Positions 1 through 5,924 of a DNA stretch of 7,143 nt are shown here, piece by piece. The notes beneath the pieces were generated by a model, which was not told where the DNA came from, ran no database searches, and worked only from the letters and a program-made list of their open reading frames with translations. Origin of the DNA: Thermoplasmata archaeon (GTDB lineage Archaea > Thermoplasmatota > Thermoplasmata > Thermoplasmatales > Thermoplasmataceae). Position 1 is the first letter of the stretch. Each line of letters begins with the position of its first letter. A program made the translations under genes and the position numbers. The stretch spans positions 1-7,143 of the forward strand of contig JAKAYM010000096.1 of the NCBI GenBank assembly GCA_021826795.1, given 5' to 3'.

Positions 1-1
1 G

Positions 2-52
2 GATTCTGAGGTTCATGAATCAGAATATAAAAATGTAGGTAATAAACTATAA
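2..52 (+). CDS. Possible C-terminal tail of an upstream gene (partial)
   Basis: One forward frame is open from the window edge to a TAA at 50-52 and would encode a 16-residue polar, acidic tail (DSEVHESEYKNVGNKL). The stop overlaps the TATA box proposed for sppA. There is too little sequence to assign a product, and a second forward frame is also open for 11 codons, so this may not be coding. Confidence 0.22.
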   Translation, partial: DSEVHESEYKNVGNKL

Positions 53-55
53 ATA
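46..55 (+). promoter_or_regulatory. TATA box for sppA
   Basis: The sequence actataaata is centred about 26 nt upstream of the sppA ATG at 77. That distance puts the archaeal transcription start at or next to the start codon, so the mRNA is probably leaderless. No Shine-Dalgarno sequence precedes the ATG, which fits. Confidence 0.5.
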
Positions 56-76
56 GATGAATAGGCATATTAATAT

Positions 77-805
77 ATGTATACAGCCATTTTAAATCTG
101 AGCGGCACCATTAACAGGGGTATGCTTAACTATTATATGCCATCACTGAAATTTATAGAAAAGAAAAATAAAGTAAGGGGAGTATTGCTTGTAATAAATT
201 CCGGTGGCGGAGATGCAAATTCCACAGAAATTCTTTACAACCAGCTGTTAAAAATATCAGAAAAGAAACCGGTATACGCACTGATAGAAGGCGTCGGGGC
301 ATCCGGTGCATACTGGCTTGCATGCTCAGCAGAAAAAATATTTGCCATGCGCACATCCATTGTTGGTTCAATAGGAGTTATAAGCATGTCCCCTGATTTT
401 TCTGAATTTCTGGAAAATATAGGAATCAAAATGAGGATCAATAAGATTGGAAAATATAAGGATATGAATTCTCCATTCAGAAGTATGACAGATGAGGAGA
501 ATAAAATTTATACAGGAATAATGAACGATATTTACCTTGCATTCAGGGATGAAGTGAAAAAGAGACGGAATTTTACGGATGAAAAGCTGGAGACTATAGC
601 TACTGGTTTGGTTTTCTCAGCCGAACAGGCAAAGGAAAATGGCCTGATCGATGGCATAGGAAACATTGATAATGTTCTTGACCAGCTCAAGGAAAAAACC
701 CTTGCGGACCCTGTAAAAAACCTCACCCCAAAAAGACCATTCCTATCAAGGATAATGTCAATGTCCATGGAAGCCTTTACAAATATTATCGATAACATCA
801 GGTAG
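77..805 (+). CDS. sppA: Signal peptide peptidase SppA-type serine protease (S49 family)
   Basis: This is a 242-residue protein of the SppA/S49 family, Ser-Lys proteases that degrade cleaved signal peptides and other membrane-associated peptides. An NSGGGDANS box (residues 41-49) matches the family NSPGG motif. The nucleophile is probably Ser76 in GVGASGAYW. The general base is probably Lys128 in KIGKYKDMNSPFR. The spacing of 52 residues equals that of the Ser147/Lys199 dyad of Bacillus subtilis SppA. The protein begins directly with the first core beta-strand (TAILNLSG). No N-terminal membrane anchor or signal peptide is visible, unlike most bacterial SppA, so it is either soluble or peripherally attached. 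The ATG at 77 suits a TATA box centred near 50. The gene converges on the cobT-like gene with a 26-nt gap. Family assignment is secure; natural substrates are unknown. Confidence 0.93.
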   Translation: MYTAILNLSGTINRGMLNYYMPSLKFIEKKNKVRGVLLVINSGGGDANSTEILYNQLLKISEKKPVYALIEGVGASGAYWLACSAEKIFAMRTSIVGSIGVISMSPDFSEFLENIGIKMRINKIGKYKDMNSPFRSMTDEENKIYTGIMNDIYLAFRDEVKKRRNFTDEKLETIATGLVFSAEQAKENGLIDGIGNIDNVLDQLKEKTLADPVKNLTPKRPFLSRIMSMSMEAFTNIIDNIR

Positions 806-831
806 TGATGAATACTATTGTTGAATATGCT

Positions 832-1875
832 TTATGAACCGGGTCTTGTAGCAAGCCGGTTATAAACATTTCCAATACTCTTATAAATTGCATCATTACT
901 ATTTCCTAGAATTGAAGCAATCCCAAAGGCTGCACCGAAGCCAGTGCCTTCCTTAACATAGCCTTCCTCATAATATTCTAACCCCCTCATTCCAGCGAAA
1001 TCCGTGTTTGCATAAATTATATCAGACCCTGCAAGCTTCTTCATGAGGTCTCTTTTATCCTTCATGATATATCCAGTTGTGAACACATACCTGTTTTCTC
1101 CATTATTAATTAACCCGTCAAGATAGAATACGGTAGCCATCTGGGTCCCGCCTGAAAAGAATATGTTAGAATTTTTAACTGCACTGCTTATGCCTAGTGC
1201 CAGTGGCATCATATAATCACCTGTTTCCCTTATTTTTTCCGGTACTGTTGCTCTTTTATCAATTCTTTTTAATGCCTTCTGGGCCAGTTCCTTCTTAATA
1301 TTATCTGGGGAATCCTTCATTGAGCTGCTTGTCATATCCATAATTCCCAGTGATGAAAGCACAGTATATGCCGTTGTTGTACCTCCCGGGACACTCTCTG
1401 CAATGAATATATACTTGTATCTGCCGTCAATTAAATTTCCAATGTATTTTCCGAATTCCAACGCCCTATCATAATCTGGGAGTGCTGTATATTCGGAACC
1501 ATTCAATGCAGCGCCGAGCCCCGTTTTGATAAATGGAATTTTAGGATCCTCCACCATTCCGGCGTCCACAATAAGTGTTTCTATTCCAGAGATTTCAATC
1601 GCAGCCCTTGTAATTATTGATGGTGTGGGAATCCCGTTTTCAGTCATGGGAACAACATCATAGCTTATGCATTTTCCAGACCATATTATTTCTGAATCCA
1701 GCACCGGCGTTAATGCTGTTAATTCAGGGGTTTCACCGGCAGCAGATATTCCCGGTATCCTGGATATTTCAGTAGTACCGCCCAGGAGTATAAATAATAC
1801 GTCTTTACCGCTCTTTATTTCTGTGTATATTTTATTTCCATGGAGTATAGCCATATGGCATGATTGCGGGGACAT
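832..1875 (-). CDS. cobT: CobT-family (UPF0284) nicotinate-nucleotide phosphoribosyltransferase-like protein
   Basis: This 347-residue protein has the features of the archaeal CobT/UPF0284 group, related to nicotinate-nucleotide:dimethylbenzimidazole phosphoribosyltransferase, which activates the lower-ligand base in cobamide assembly. Visible motifs are TEIS (35-38), PGISAAGETPELT (41-53), GIPTPSIITRAA (81-92), ESVPGGTTTA (160-169), SSSM (183-186), GGTQMA (242-247), DF (292-293) and GYVKEGTGFGAA (305-316). The length is usual for the family. The exact base used by the archaeal enzymes is less certain than for bacterial CobT. No other cobalamin gene is in the window, which suggests salvage or a scattered pathway. 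The start is uncertain: ATG 1875 abuts a TATA-like atattata (1876-1883) with no ribosome binding site, whereas ATG 1854 (Met8) lies about 26 nt beyond that TATA box and fits a leaderless start. An in-frame stop lies upstream and no earlier ATG exists. Confidence 0.9.
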   Translation of the reverse strand: MSPQSCHMAILHGNKIYTEIKSGKDVLFILLGGTTEISRIPGISAAGETPELTALTPVLDSEIIWSGKCISYDVVPMTENGIPTPSIITRAAIEISGIETLIVDAGMVEDPKIPFIKTGLGAALNGSEYTALPDYDRALEFGKYIGNLIDGRYKYIFIAESVPGGTTTAYTVLSSLGIMDMTSSSMKDSPDNIKKELAQKALKRIDKRATVPEKIRETGDYMMPLALGISSAVKNSNIFFSGGTQMATVFYLDGLINNGENRYVFTTGYIMKDKRDLMKKLAGSDIIYANTDFAGMRGLEYYEEGYVKEGTGFGAAFGIASILGNSNDAIYKSIGNVYNRLATRPGS

Positions 1876-1883
1876 TATAATAT
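1876..1883 (-). promoter_or_regulatory. TATA box for the cobT-like gene
   Basis: On the reverse strand atattata lies directly before ATG 1875 and about 26 nt before the next in-frame ATG (1854). The archaeal TATA-to-start distance favours transcription beginning at 1854, so this site argues for the shorter protein. Confidence 0.4.
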
Positions 1884-1978
1884 TTGTGCTGAAATCGTTT
1901 TTCGTGAAGTTAAAGCTCCTTTTACCGGCATATACTGAGATTTAATTTTCATAAACGGATGCAGACAATAAGCGTAAA

Positions 1979-1990
1979 GTTATAATAATA
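1979..1990 (+). promoter_or_regulatory. TATA box for the ornithine cyclodeaminase family gene
   Basis: The stretch gttataataata is centred about 27 nt upstream of ATG 2012 and is preceded by purine-rich gtaaa, a possible BRE. The geometry suggests a leaderless transcript. The 136-nt interval 1876-2011 separates two divergent genes and holds both promoters; I see no RNA gene or clear hairpin in it. Confidence 0.5.
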
Positions 1991-2011
1991 ACCGGCACTT
2001 TTATCAATAAC

Positions 2012-2902
2012 ATGATTACCTACATTGACGACTCCGACGTTAAAAATAATCTTCCCGTGAAAGAATGTGCCTCGGAGCTCAGGGATGCTTTTATTTTATG
2101 TGAAAAAGGTAACTCATTTTCTTCTCCCAGGGACAGAATATACTGGAAAGATTTTGTTTTCAGTACTATGCCTGCATTTTACGGTAAGCGTGGAATAGCA
2201 GGGTTGAAGACATACATAGCGGGAAAGAACGGATACAGATTCTTCGTTGTAATATTTGAAACAGAACATCCTGAAAAGCTATTCGCCATTGACGCAAATG
2301 TTCTCGGGCAGATCAGAACCGGATCGGTTGCCGCCATGGTAACATCAGAAATTGTGAAAAAGAAGAGAATAAATTATACTGTAGTAGGTTCAGGTTTCCA
2401 GGCAGAATCACAGTTTGCGGCAATTTCCGAGTTTTATGACATTGATAAAGCATATGTGTATTCCAGAAACTTCGACCATGCCAGGAAATTTGCCGAAAAA
2501 TTCAAAAATTCCATAAAGCCTGTAAACAGTCTTGAATGCCTTTCTGAATCAGATGTGATTTCATCGGCAACAGATACTGTAAAGCCAATTTTCAATTATT
2601 CCATGCTGGGCAGCAATTACCACATAAACTTAATAGGTTCAAATGTTCTGGGAAGCCGTGAGGCAGATAGGGATGTAATGGAAAACTCCGATATTGTCCT
2701 GGAAGAAAATTCAGAACAGTCACAAAAAGAATCATCTGAAATATCAGAAATAAAGAACAGGCATAACGTGGTTAAACTCTCTGAATTCCTGGTGCATCCA
2801 GATAAATATCCCGGGCATAAAACGGTTTTCAAATGTCTCGGAATTGGATTAGAGGACCTTGCAGCGGGCTATATTCTATTGAAAAATATGTCTTTACTAT
2901 AA
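2012..2902 (+). CDS. Ornithine cyclodeaminase/mu-crystallin family NAD(P)-dependent oxidoreductase
   Basis: This is a 296-residue member of the family that includes ornithine cyclodeaminase, archaeal alanine dehydrogenase and ketimine reductases. Substrate-carboxylate contacts are suggested by Arg40, Lys66 and the RTGSVAA box (Arg102, residues 102-108). The Rossmann nucleotide-binding motif is VVGSGFQAESQ (124-134), followed by SSATDT (184-189) and the family C-terminal GIGLEDLAAGY (277-287). In true ornithine cyclodeaminases the catalytic Asp lies in a GGD..GK.E loop; here the loop reads IGSNVLGSREAD (208-219), with Asn where that Asp would be. Many relatives with amino- or imino-acid dehydrogenase activity share the GSN form, so I would not call it ornithine cyclodeaminase. 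A LysE-type exporter starts 30 nt downstream, which suggests the pair handle an amino acid or imine together. Length is slightly below the usual 310-330 residues. Confidence 0.88.
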   Translation: MITYIDDSDVKNNLPVKECASELRDAFILCEKGNSFSSPRDRIYWKDFVFSTMPAFYGKRGIAGLKTYIAGKNGYRFFVVIFETEHPEKLFAIDANVLGQIRTGSVAAMVTSEIVKKKRINYTVVGSGFQAESQFAAISEFYDIDKAYVYSRNFDHARKFAEKFKNSIKPVNSLECLSESDVISSATDTVKPIFNYSMLGSNYHINLIGSNVLGSREADRDVMENSDIVLEENSEQSQKESSEISEIKNRHNVVKLSEFLVHPDKYPGHKTVFKCLGIGLEDLAAGYILLKNMSLL

Positions 2903-2932
2903 TTTTAAAATAGCATAATTATATAGGCAAGG

Positions 2933-3496
2933 ATGTTCCTTTATTCATATGTGCTTGGTATAATTCTTGGCCTGTCACTTGCCGGGCCTCCAGGTTCAGT
3001 TAATTCAATTATAGCAAATGAATCATTAAAATCAAGGCTACACGGCATGGGAGTTGGATTCGGAGCCATGACTGCTGATTTAACCTTCTTTTTCATAGTA
3101 TACCTGACCAACGGTATCATAAGCCCTGCTATATTCAAAATAATTTACATCGTCGGCGGAGTTTTTATGCTTTACCTGGGAACTGCTGTGATCAGATCCA
3201 GGATGCCCTCGAAGACTAGGAAAGGAAATTATTTCATCGGGCTCACCATGGGACTCACAAATCCTTTCCAGATAATATGGTGGTTCACTGCAGGTTTCTT
3301 TCTGCTGAAGGAGCTTAGCATATTTTCTGTTACCGGTTTATTCTCTGGCATCGTCATATGGATATTCCTGTTTCCATATGTTATCTGGCGTTTCGGAACA
3401 GGATACGAAAAATACATAAAAATTGTTTCTGCTGCGATCATCTTCGGCTTTGCCATATACATACTCTATGTAGGAACACTGCTAATCATCAGATAA
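2933..3496 (+). CDS. LysE/RhtB family amino-acid exporter
   Basis: This 187-residue integral membrane protein has about six hydrophobic segments (roughly 3-21, 42-65, 67-88, 111-127, 129-153 and 162-185), the usual layout of LysE/RhtB exporters, which expel amino acids or related metabolites. The family N-terminal signature is seen as LSLAGPPGSVNS (14-25), followed by a glycine-rich GMGVGFGAMTAD (38-49). The GLTNPFQIIWW box (107-117) matches the conserved asparagine-proline before the fourth segment. The substrate cannot be read from sequence. It probably forms an operon with the dehydrogenase upstream; alternatively a TATA-like ctataatttta near 2898-2908, overlapping that gene's stop, could give a leaderless transcript. 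Its TAA stop abuts the purN stop on the other strand with no spacer. Confidence 0.85.
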   Translation: MFLYSYVLGIILGLSLAGPPGSVNSIIANESLKSRLHGMGVGFGAMTADLTFFFIVYLTNGIISPAIFKIIYIVGGVFMLYLGTAVIRSRMPSKTRKGNYFIGLTMGLTNPFQIIWWFTAGFFLLKELSIFSVTGLFSGIVIWIFLFPYVIWRFGTGYEKYIKIVSAAIIFGFAIYILYVGTLLIIR

Positions 3497-4105
3497 TCAT
3501 TCCCTTATGACTCTTTTTCCTATAATACTGTACTTTCCTGTGATAATTAAATTGATAGAATTTATCAATGATTTATGTTCCTCAATATGAATCTTTTCCT
3601 CAAGACTTTCAGGAGTATCGTCATCTGATACCTCCACAATTCTCTGGTCTATAATAGGGCCATTGTCAACATCCTTTGTGGCAAAATGCACCGTGCATCC
3701 TGAGTATCTGGCACCTGATTTTATTACAGCCTCATGCACCTTTGATCCATAATAGCCCCTGCCCCCGAAAGCAGGAAGCAGTGACGGGTGGAGATTTATC
3801 ATCTTGAGTGGATATCTATCAGTTATGTAATCCGGGAGAATTCTCATATACCCATCCAGCAGGATAAGGTCTGGCTCTTCTGCCTCCAGAACTGTGGATA
3901 TAATTTTATTGTAATCACTGTTTTTTGTGTCCACAATTATGGATTCTATTCCGTTTTCCCTTGCACGTTCAAGAACATATGCCCTTTTATTATTGCATAT
4001 TAATTTAGAAATTCTCGCGTTGTTGATAACACCATTATCGATTGCATCCACAACTGCCTGAAAATTTGACCCGTTACCTGATGCAAGTACCACAATACTG
4101 AACAT
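3497..4105 (-). CDS. purN: Phosphoribosylglycinamide formyltransferase PurN
   Basis: This 202-residue protein is the folate-dependent GAR transformylase, which moves a formyl group from 10-formyltetrahydrofolate to glycinamide ribonucleotide in purine synthesis. The N-terminal phosphate-binding loop is ASGNGSNFQAV (8-18). The catalytic triad is visible as Asn104 and His106 in INLHPSLLPAFGG, and Asp147 in FATKDVDNGPI. The stretch DLILLDGYMRIL (79-90) matches the folate-side strand of the family. Length is normal and the gene is intact, so it is the functional copy. A reverse-strand TATA-like aaataattttta centred near 4130 lies about 25 nt before the ATG, which fits a leaderless start. It diverges from the secreted-protein cassette. 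A degenerate fragment of the same gene recurs at 5728-5811. Confidence 0.95.
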   Translation of the reverse strand: MFSIVVLASGNGSNFQAVVDAIDNGVINNARISKLICNNKRAYVLERARENGIESIIVDTKNSDYNKIISTVLEAEEPDLILLDGYMRILPDYITDRYPLKMINLHPSLLPAFGGRGYYGSKVHEAVIKSGARYSGCTVHFATKDVDNGPIIDQRIVEVSDDDTPESLEEKIHIEEHKSLINSINLIITGKYSIIGKRVIRE

Positions 4106-4291
4106 AGCATGTCATTGCCTTTTGAGTTAAAAATTATTTGCTGGTTTTCAATGAATGAATTTATAATAATATAGTGGTAAACTATTTACTAATACTATTA
4201 CCGATATATATATAGTCATGTATTAATATCATTATGAATAGAAGGAAAAAGCTAATAATAGGGGTGATAGTAGCGATGTTTGTAATGATGG
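3996..4291. repeat. Direct repeat, copy 1 (purN start, promoter, signal-peptide region)
   Basis: This segment recurs at 5728-5982 in the same orientation. It begins inside purN codon 37, crosses the divergent promoter region and ends in the signal-peptide coding part of the first secreted protein. Positions 4183-4251 are identical to 5874-5942. The rest carries scattered substitutions, and the other copy lacks 41 nt. Beyond 4291 homology continues only at protein level. The repeat marks the left edge of a duplicated cassette. Confidence 0.9.
4203..4215 (+). promoter_or_regulatory. TATA box of the first secreted-protein cassette
   Basis: The alternating gatatatatatag is centred 25 nt before ATG 4234, ideal for a leaderless archaeal transcript. 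It is exactly conserved in the second cassette, as is all sequence from 4183 to the ATG. The rest of 4106-4233 also carries the purN promoter on the other strand; two ACTATT motifs 12 nt apart (4181, 4193) could be regulatory, but only the second is kept in copy 2. Confidence 0.6.
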
Positions 4292-4698
4292 TTATTGCTC
4301 CCTCGATGGTGCAACAACAAACCAATGTGAAGAATGACTCAACAGGAACAGGGTGTTGTGGTGATTATTATTGCATTCCTGACTTAGTAGGTGTAGAGGT
4401 TGTACATGCTTATTTCTCAGCGTCATGGTTATTTAGTTGTCAAAATGGCACTTTAGTACATGAATACGCACCTATAAGCACTGCGCACTCCATAATACCA
4501 ATAGTAACATGGATTAAGGTATGTAACCCAAAGTGGAGTAACCCAACCACAAATACTTACATCTCTTATGGAAATATAGTATATCACGTTGGGCTATGGT
4601 ATATAGCATTCCCAGAATATTATCACGCAACTGTTACAGTAAAACCAAACTCATATGGACGTGGCACAATGTCAGTTGGTTCTGGTGAATATAAATGA
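4234..4698 (+). CDS. Small secreted cysteine-containing protein, cassette copy 1
   Basis: I do not recognise this 154-residue protein. It has a clear Sec-type signal peptide or anchor: basic MNRRKK, then a hydrophobic stretch to about residue 21. The mature part carries Cys41, Cys42, Cys47, Cys69 and Cys97, and is rich in Tyr, Trp, Ser and Thr, suggesting an extracellular beta-rich disulfide-stabilised fold. Compared with its paralogue at 5925-6398 it conserves Cys41, Cys47 and Cys69, an SAxW..SCxNG box (62-72), EYxP (77-80), WI..xNxKW (93-101) and YHVGxWYI (117-124), ending in VTVxPxSYG. It leads an apparent operon: a membrane protein follows after 39 nt, then an ABC ATPase start. A secreted peptide toxin, pheromone or surface effector would fit this context, but that is inference. 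The ATG is fixed by the TATA box and by identity with the paralogue. Confidence 0.82.
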   Translation: MNRRKKLIIGVIVAMFVMMVIAPSMVQQQTNVKNDSTGTGCCGDYYCIPDLVGVEVVHAYFSASWLFSCQNGTLVHEYAPISTAHSIIPIVTWIKVCNPKWSNPTTNTYISYGNIVYHVGLWYIAFPEYYHATVTVKPNSYGRGTMSVGSGEYK

Positions 4699-4737
4699 TA
4701 ATGTAAATATACAAAATAATATTATAAACGTGATAAA

Positions 4738-5538
4738 ATGCTATCTAAAAGAAATAAAATTATAGTAATTTTAGTTATTATACTTATAATATGTATGTCC
4801 ACATCTGGAACATTCGCTATACACAATAATAAAATTATATTTAAATATACGAATAAAGTTACACCGTATAGTCAAGGGACCTTTGAAAATTATACAATTA
4901 TAAGTAACATAATATATAATGAAAAAACTTCCGGTTATCTAAATATAAGCTCTACAAAAAATAACATAATAATAAATATGGATCTCACGTATTATAATGG
5001 TACGTCATTCCTAAAAATAATTACAGATAAAACATTGAATAAAACCGGTAATGCTATCTATTTCAATAATACTAAGGTTGTACTACCATTTTTTAATATT
5101 CACAATTCTAAAACACTAATGCAATATGGTAAAAATAAACTTAATTACTCTAAAAACGATGTTTCTAATGGCATAATTAATATCAAAGGATTGTATAGAT
5201 GCCATGTTGGAGTATACATATCTAGCTCCAATATTCTTGCAGTTTATGATCTACATTCACATTTATTAAATTTTATATGTGATACTGGAAATCATGTTTT
5301 CTCAGATATTACAGATACATATTTTAATAATAATTTATCATATCCAATATTAATGGATATGTTTTTACATAAAACCAATATAATAGTATTTCCTATTGAT
5401 TATGTTTACGTTGCTGTTGTATATATTGTTCTTGCATTTGCTATGGGATTCTTTATAATAATACCCGTTGTGGCAATATTAGGGATAACTGCATACAGGA
5501 AGCACAGACGTAAGAAGGTGAAAGACCATGGAAAATGA
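4738..5538 (+). CDS. Bitopic membrane protein with sequon-rich extracellular domain, cassette copy 1
   Basis: This 266-residue protein is not a family I know. It has an N-terminal hydrophobic segment (about 8-28), a large polar domain (about 30-218) and a long hydrophobic segment (about 221-252), then a basic tail (RKHRRKK). That predicts both ends inside and the middle outside. The outer domain has about seven Asn-X-Ser/Thr sequons (for example Asn51, Asn69, Asn87, Asn101, Asn110, Asn136, Asn199), consistent with a glycosylated archaeal surface protein, and Cys155 and Cys181 could pair. It aligns with the protein starting at 6407, notably FKYTN.V.PYS, FNNT.V.LPFF and a YD.HS.LL....C box. Base composition is very AT-rich compared with genes to the left. 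GTGAT at 4730-4734 may serve as a weak ribosome binding site. It may be a transporter partner, receptor or immunity protein for the upstream secreted protein. Confidence 0.8.
   Translation: MLSKRNKIIVILVIILIICMSTSGTFAIHNNKIIFKYTNKVTPYSQGTFENYTIISNIIYNEKTSGYLNISSTKNNIIINMDLTYYNGTSFLKIITDKTLNKTGNAIYFNNTKVVLPFFNIHNSKTLMQYGKNKLNYSKNDVSNGIINIKGLYRCHVGVYISSSNILAVYDLHSHLLNFICDTGNHVFSDITDTYFNNNLSYPILMDMFLHKTNIIVFPIDYVYVAVVYIVLAFAMGFFIIIPVVAILGITAYRKHRRKKVKDHGK
5517..5521 (+). promoter_or_regulatory. Shine-Dalgarno site for the truncated ABC gene
   Basis: GGTGA lies six nt before ATG 5528, inside the end of the membrane-protein gene. It is the clearest ribosome binding site in the window. It fixes the ABC start and shows that the gene was translated as an internal cistron of the cassette operon. 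Confidence 0.55.
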
Positions 5539-5740
5539 CAATGTGATAATCTGTTCCGGTTTATCTAAAAACTATGGCAAAAACATTATTTATGATAATT
5601 TGAGCATAGATATACCGGAAGGCATTACAGGGCTGGCTCAACAAGCAATTACTTTTCTTGTGTATACCATACAGGTTCTATTCAGTTTTTCCGGTAACCC
5701 TCCGAAACCTATATCATTTTATCACTACATATTAATTTAG
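5528..5740 (+). pseudogene. Truncated ABC-transporter ATPase (N-terminal stub)
   Basis: The first 36 residues (5528-5635) read as the start of an ABC ATPase: an IICSGLSKNYGK strand, the DNLSIDIPEG turn, then ITGL, which in the family leads directly into a Walker A loop (xGxNGxGKT). Here homology stops at GL and 34 unrelated residues follow to a stop at 5738-5740. Walker A, Q-loop, signature and Walker B are all missing, so the product cannot hydrolyse ATP. The start overlaps the membrane gene by 11 nt and has a good GGTGA site, showing it was once an operon member. The break fits an insertion or rearrangement at 5630-5636. An intact paralogue may lie beyond the window after the second membrane gene. 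Confidence 0.75.
5636..5727. other. Junction segment of unknown origin, possible IS remnant
   Basis: This ~92-bp block lies between the last ABC homology and the first base of repeat copy 2 and matches nothing else in the window. On the reverse strand 5718-5638 is open for 26 codons (it includes GFGGLPEKLNRTCMVYTRK) and ends at a TGA within ttgttgagccagccc at the ABC breakpoint. A transposase C-terminus ending inside a terminal inverted repeat would look like this, but I cannot name a family and no partner repeat is visible. It could equally be other foreign DNA. Confidence 0.3.
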
Positions 5741-5811
5741 AAACACTTGCATTGTTGATAACGCCATTATCAATTGCATTCACAACTGCCTGAAAATTTG
5801 ATCCATTGCCT
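5728..5811 (-). pseudogene. purN: purN remnant (codons 10-37)
   Basis: Read on the reverse strand, this fragment encodes GNGSNFQAVVNAIDNGVINN and a few further residues, matching residues 10-37 of the intact PurN at 3497-4105. The start codon and codons 1-9 are gone through a 41-nt deletion whose ends carry short direct repeats (gttacct and attgcct in the intact copy), and everything after codon 37 is absent. I count about 10 differences in 84 nt: seven synonymous and three replacing residues (Asp20 to Asn, Arg31 to Ser, Ile32 to Val). It cannot be functional. It is the relic of the gene that flanked the second cassette before it arrived here. Confidence 0.88.
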
Positions 5812-5893
5812 ATTGAGTTAAAAATTATTTGCTGGTTTTCAAAGAATAAATTTATAATACTATAGTGATAAATTATTTACTAATACTATTACC

Positions 5894-5906
5894 GATATAT
5901 ATATAG
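5894..5906 (+). promoter_or_regulatory. TATA box of the second secreted-protein cassette
   Basis: The sequence is identical in base and spacing to the TATA box of the first cassette, centred 25 nt before ATG 5925. It indicates that this copy has its own promoter and is likely co-regulated with the first copy. The interval 5812-5873 upstream is a diverged copy of the purN/cassette intergenic region, with the old purN promoter now orphaned. Confidence 0.6.
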
Positions 5907-5924
5907 TCATGTATTAATATCATT

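Noticed and set aside
1667..1945. Forward open frame of 92 codons overlapping the cobT-like gene start
   Set aside because: It lies antisense to conserved CobT motifs, which explain the sequence fully.
1924..1997. Direct repeat ACCGGCA at 1924-1930 and 1991-1997 as an operator pair
   Set aside because: It is only seven bases, 67 nt apart, with no symmetry; chance is a sufficient explanation.
4177..4189. Inverted repeat GTAAA-CTA-TTTAC upstream of the first cassette as an operator
   Set aside because: The left arm is not preserved in the second cassette although the neighbouring promoter is identical, so a conserved regulatory role is unlikely.
4234..4300. Twin arginine (RR) in the signal peptides as a Tat export signal
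   Set aside because: The context is MNRRKKLIIG, lacking the S/T-R-R-x-F-L-K pattern, so a Sec-type signal is more likely.
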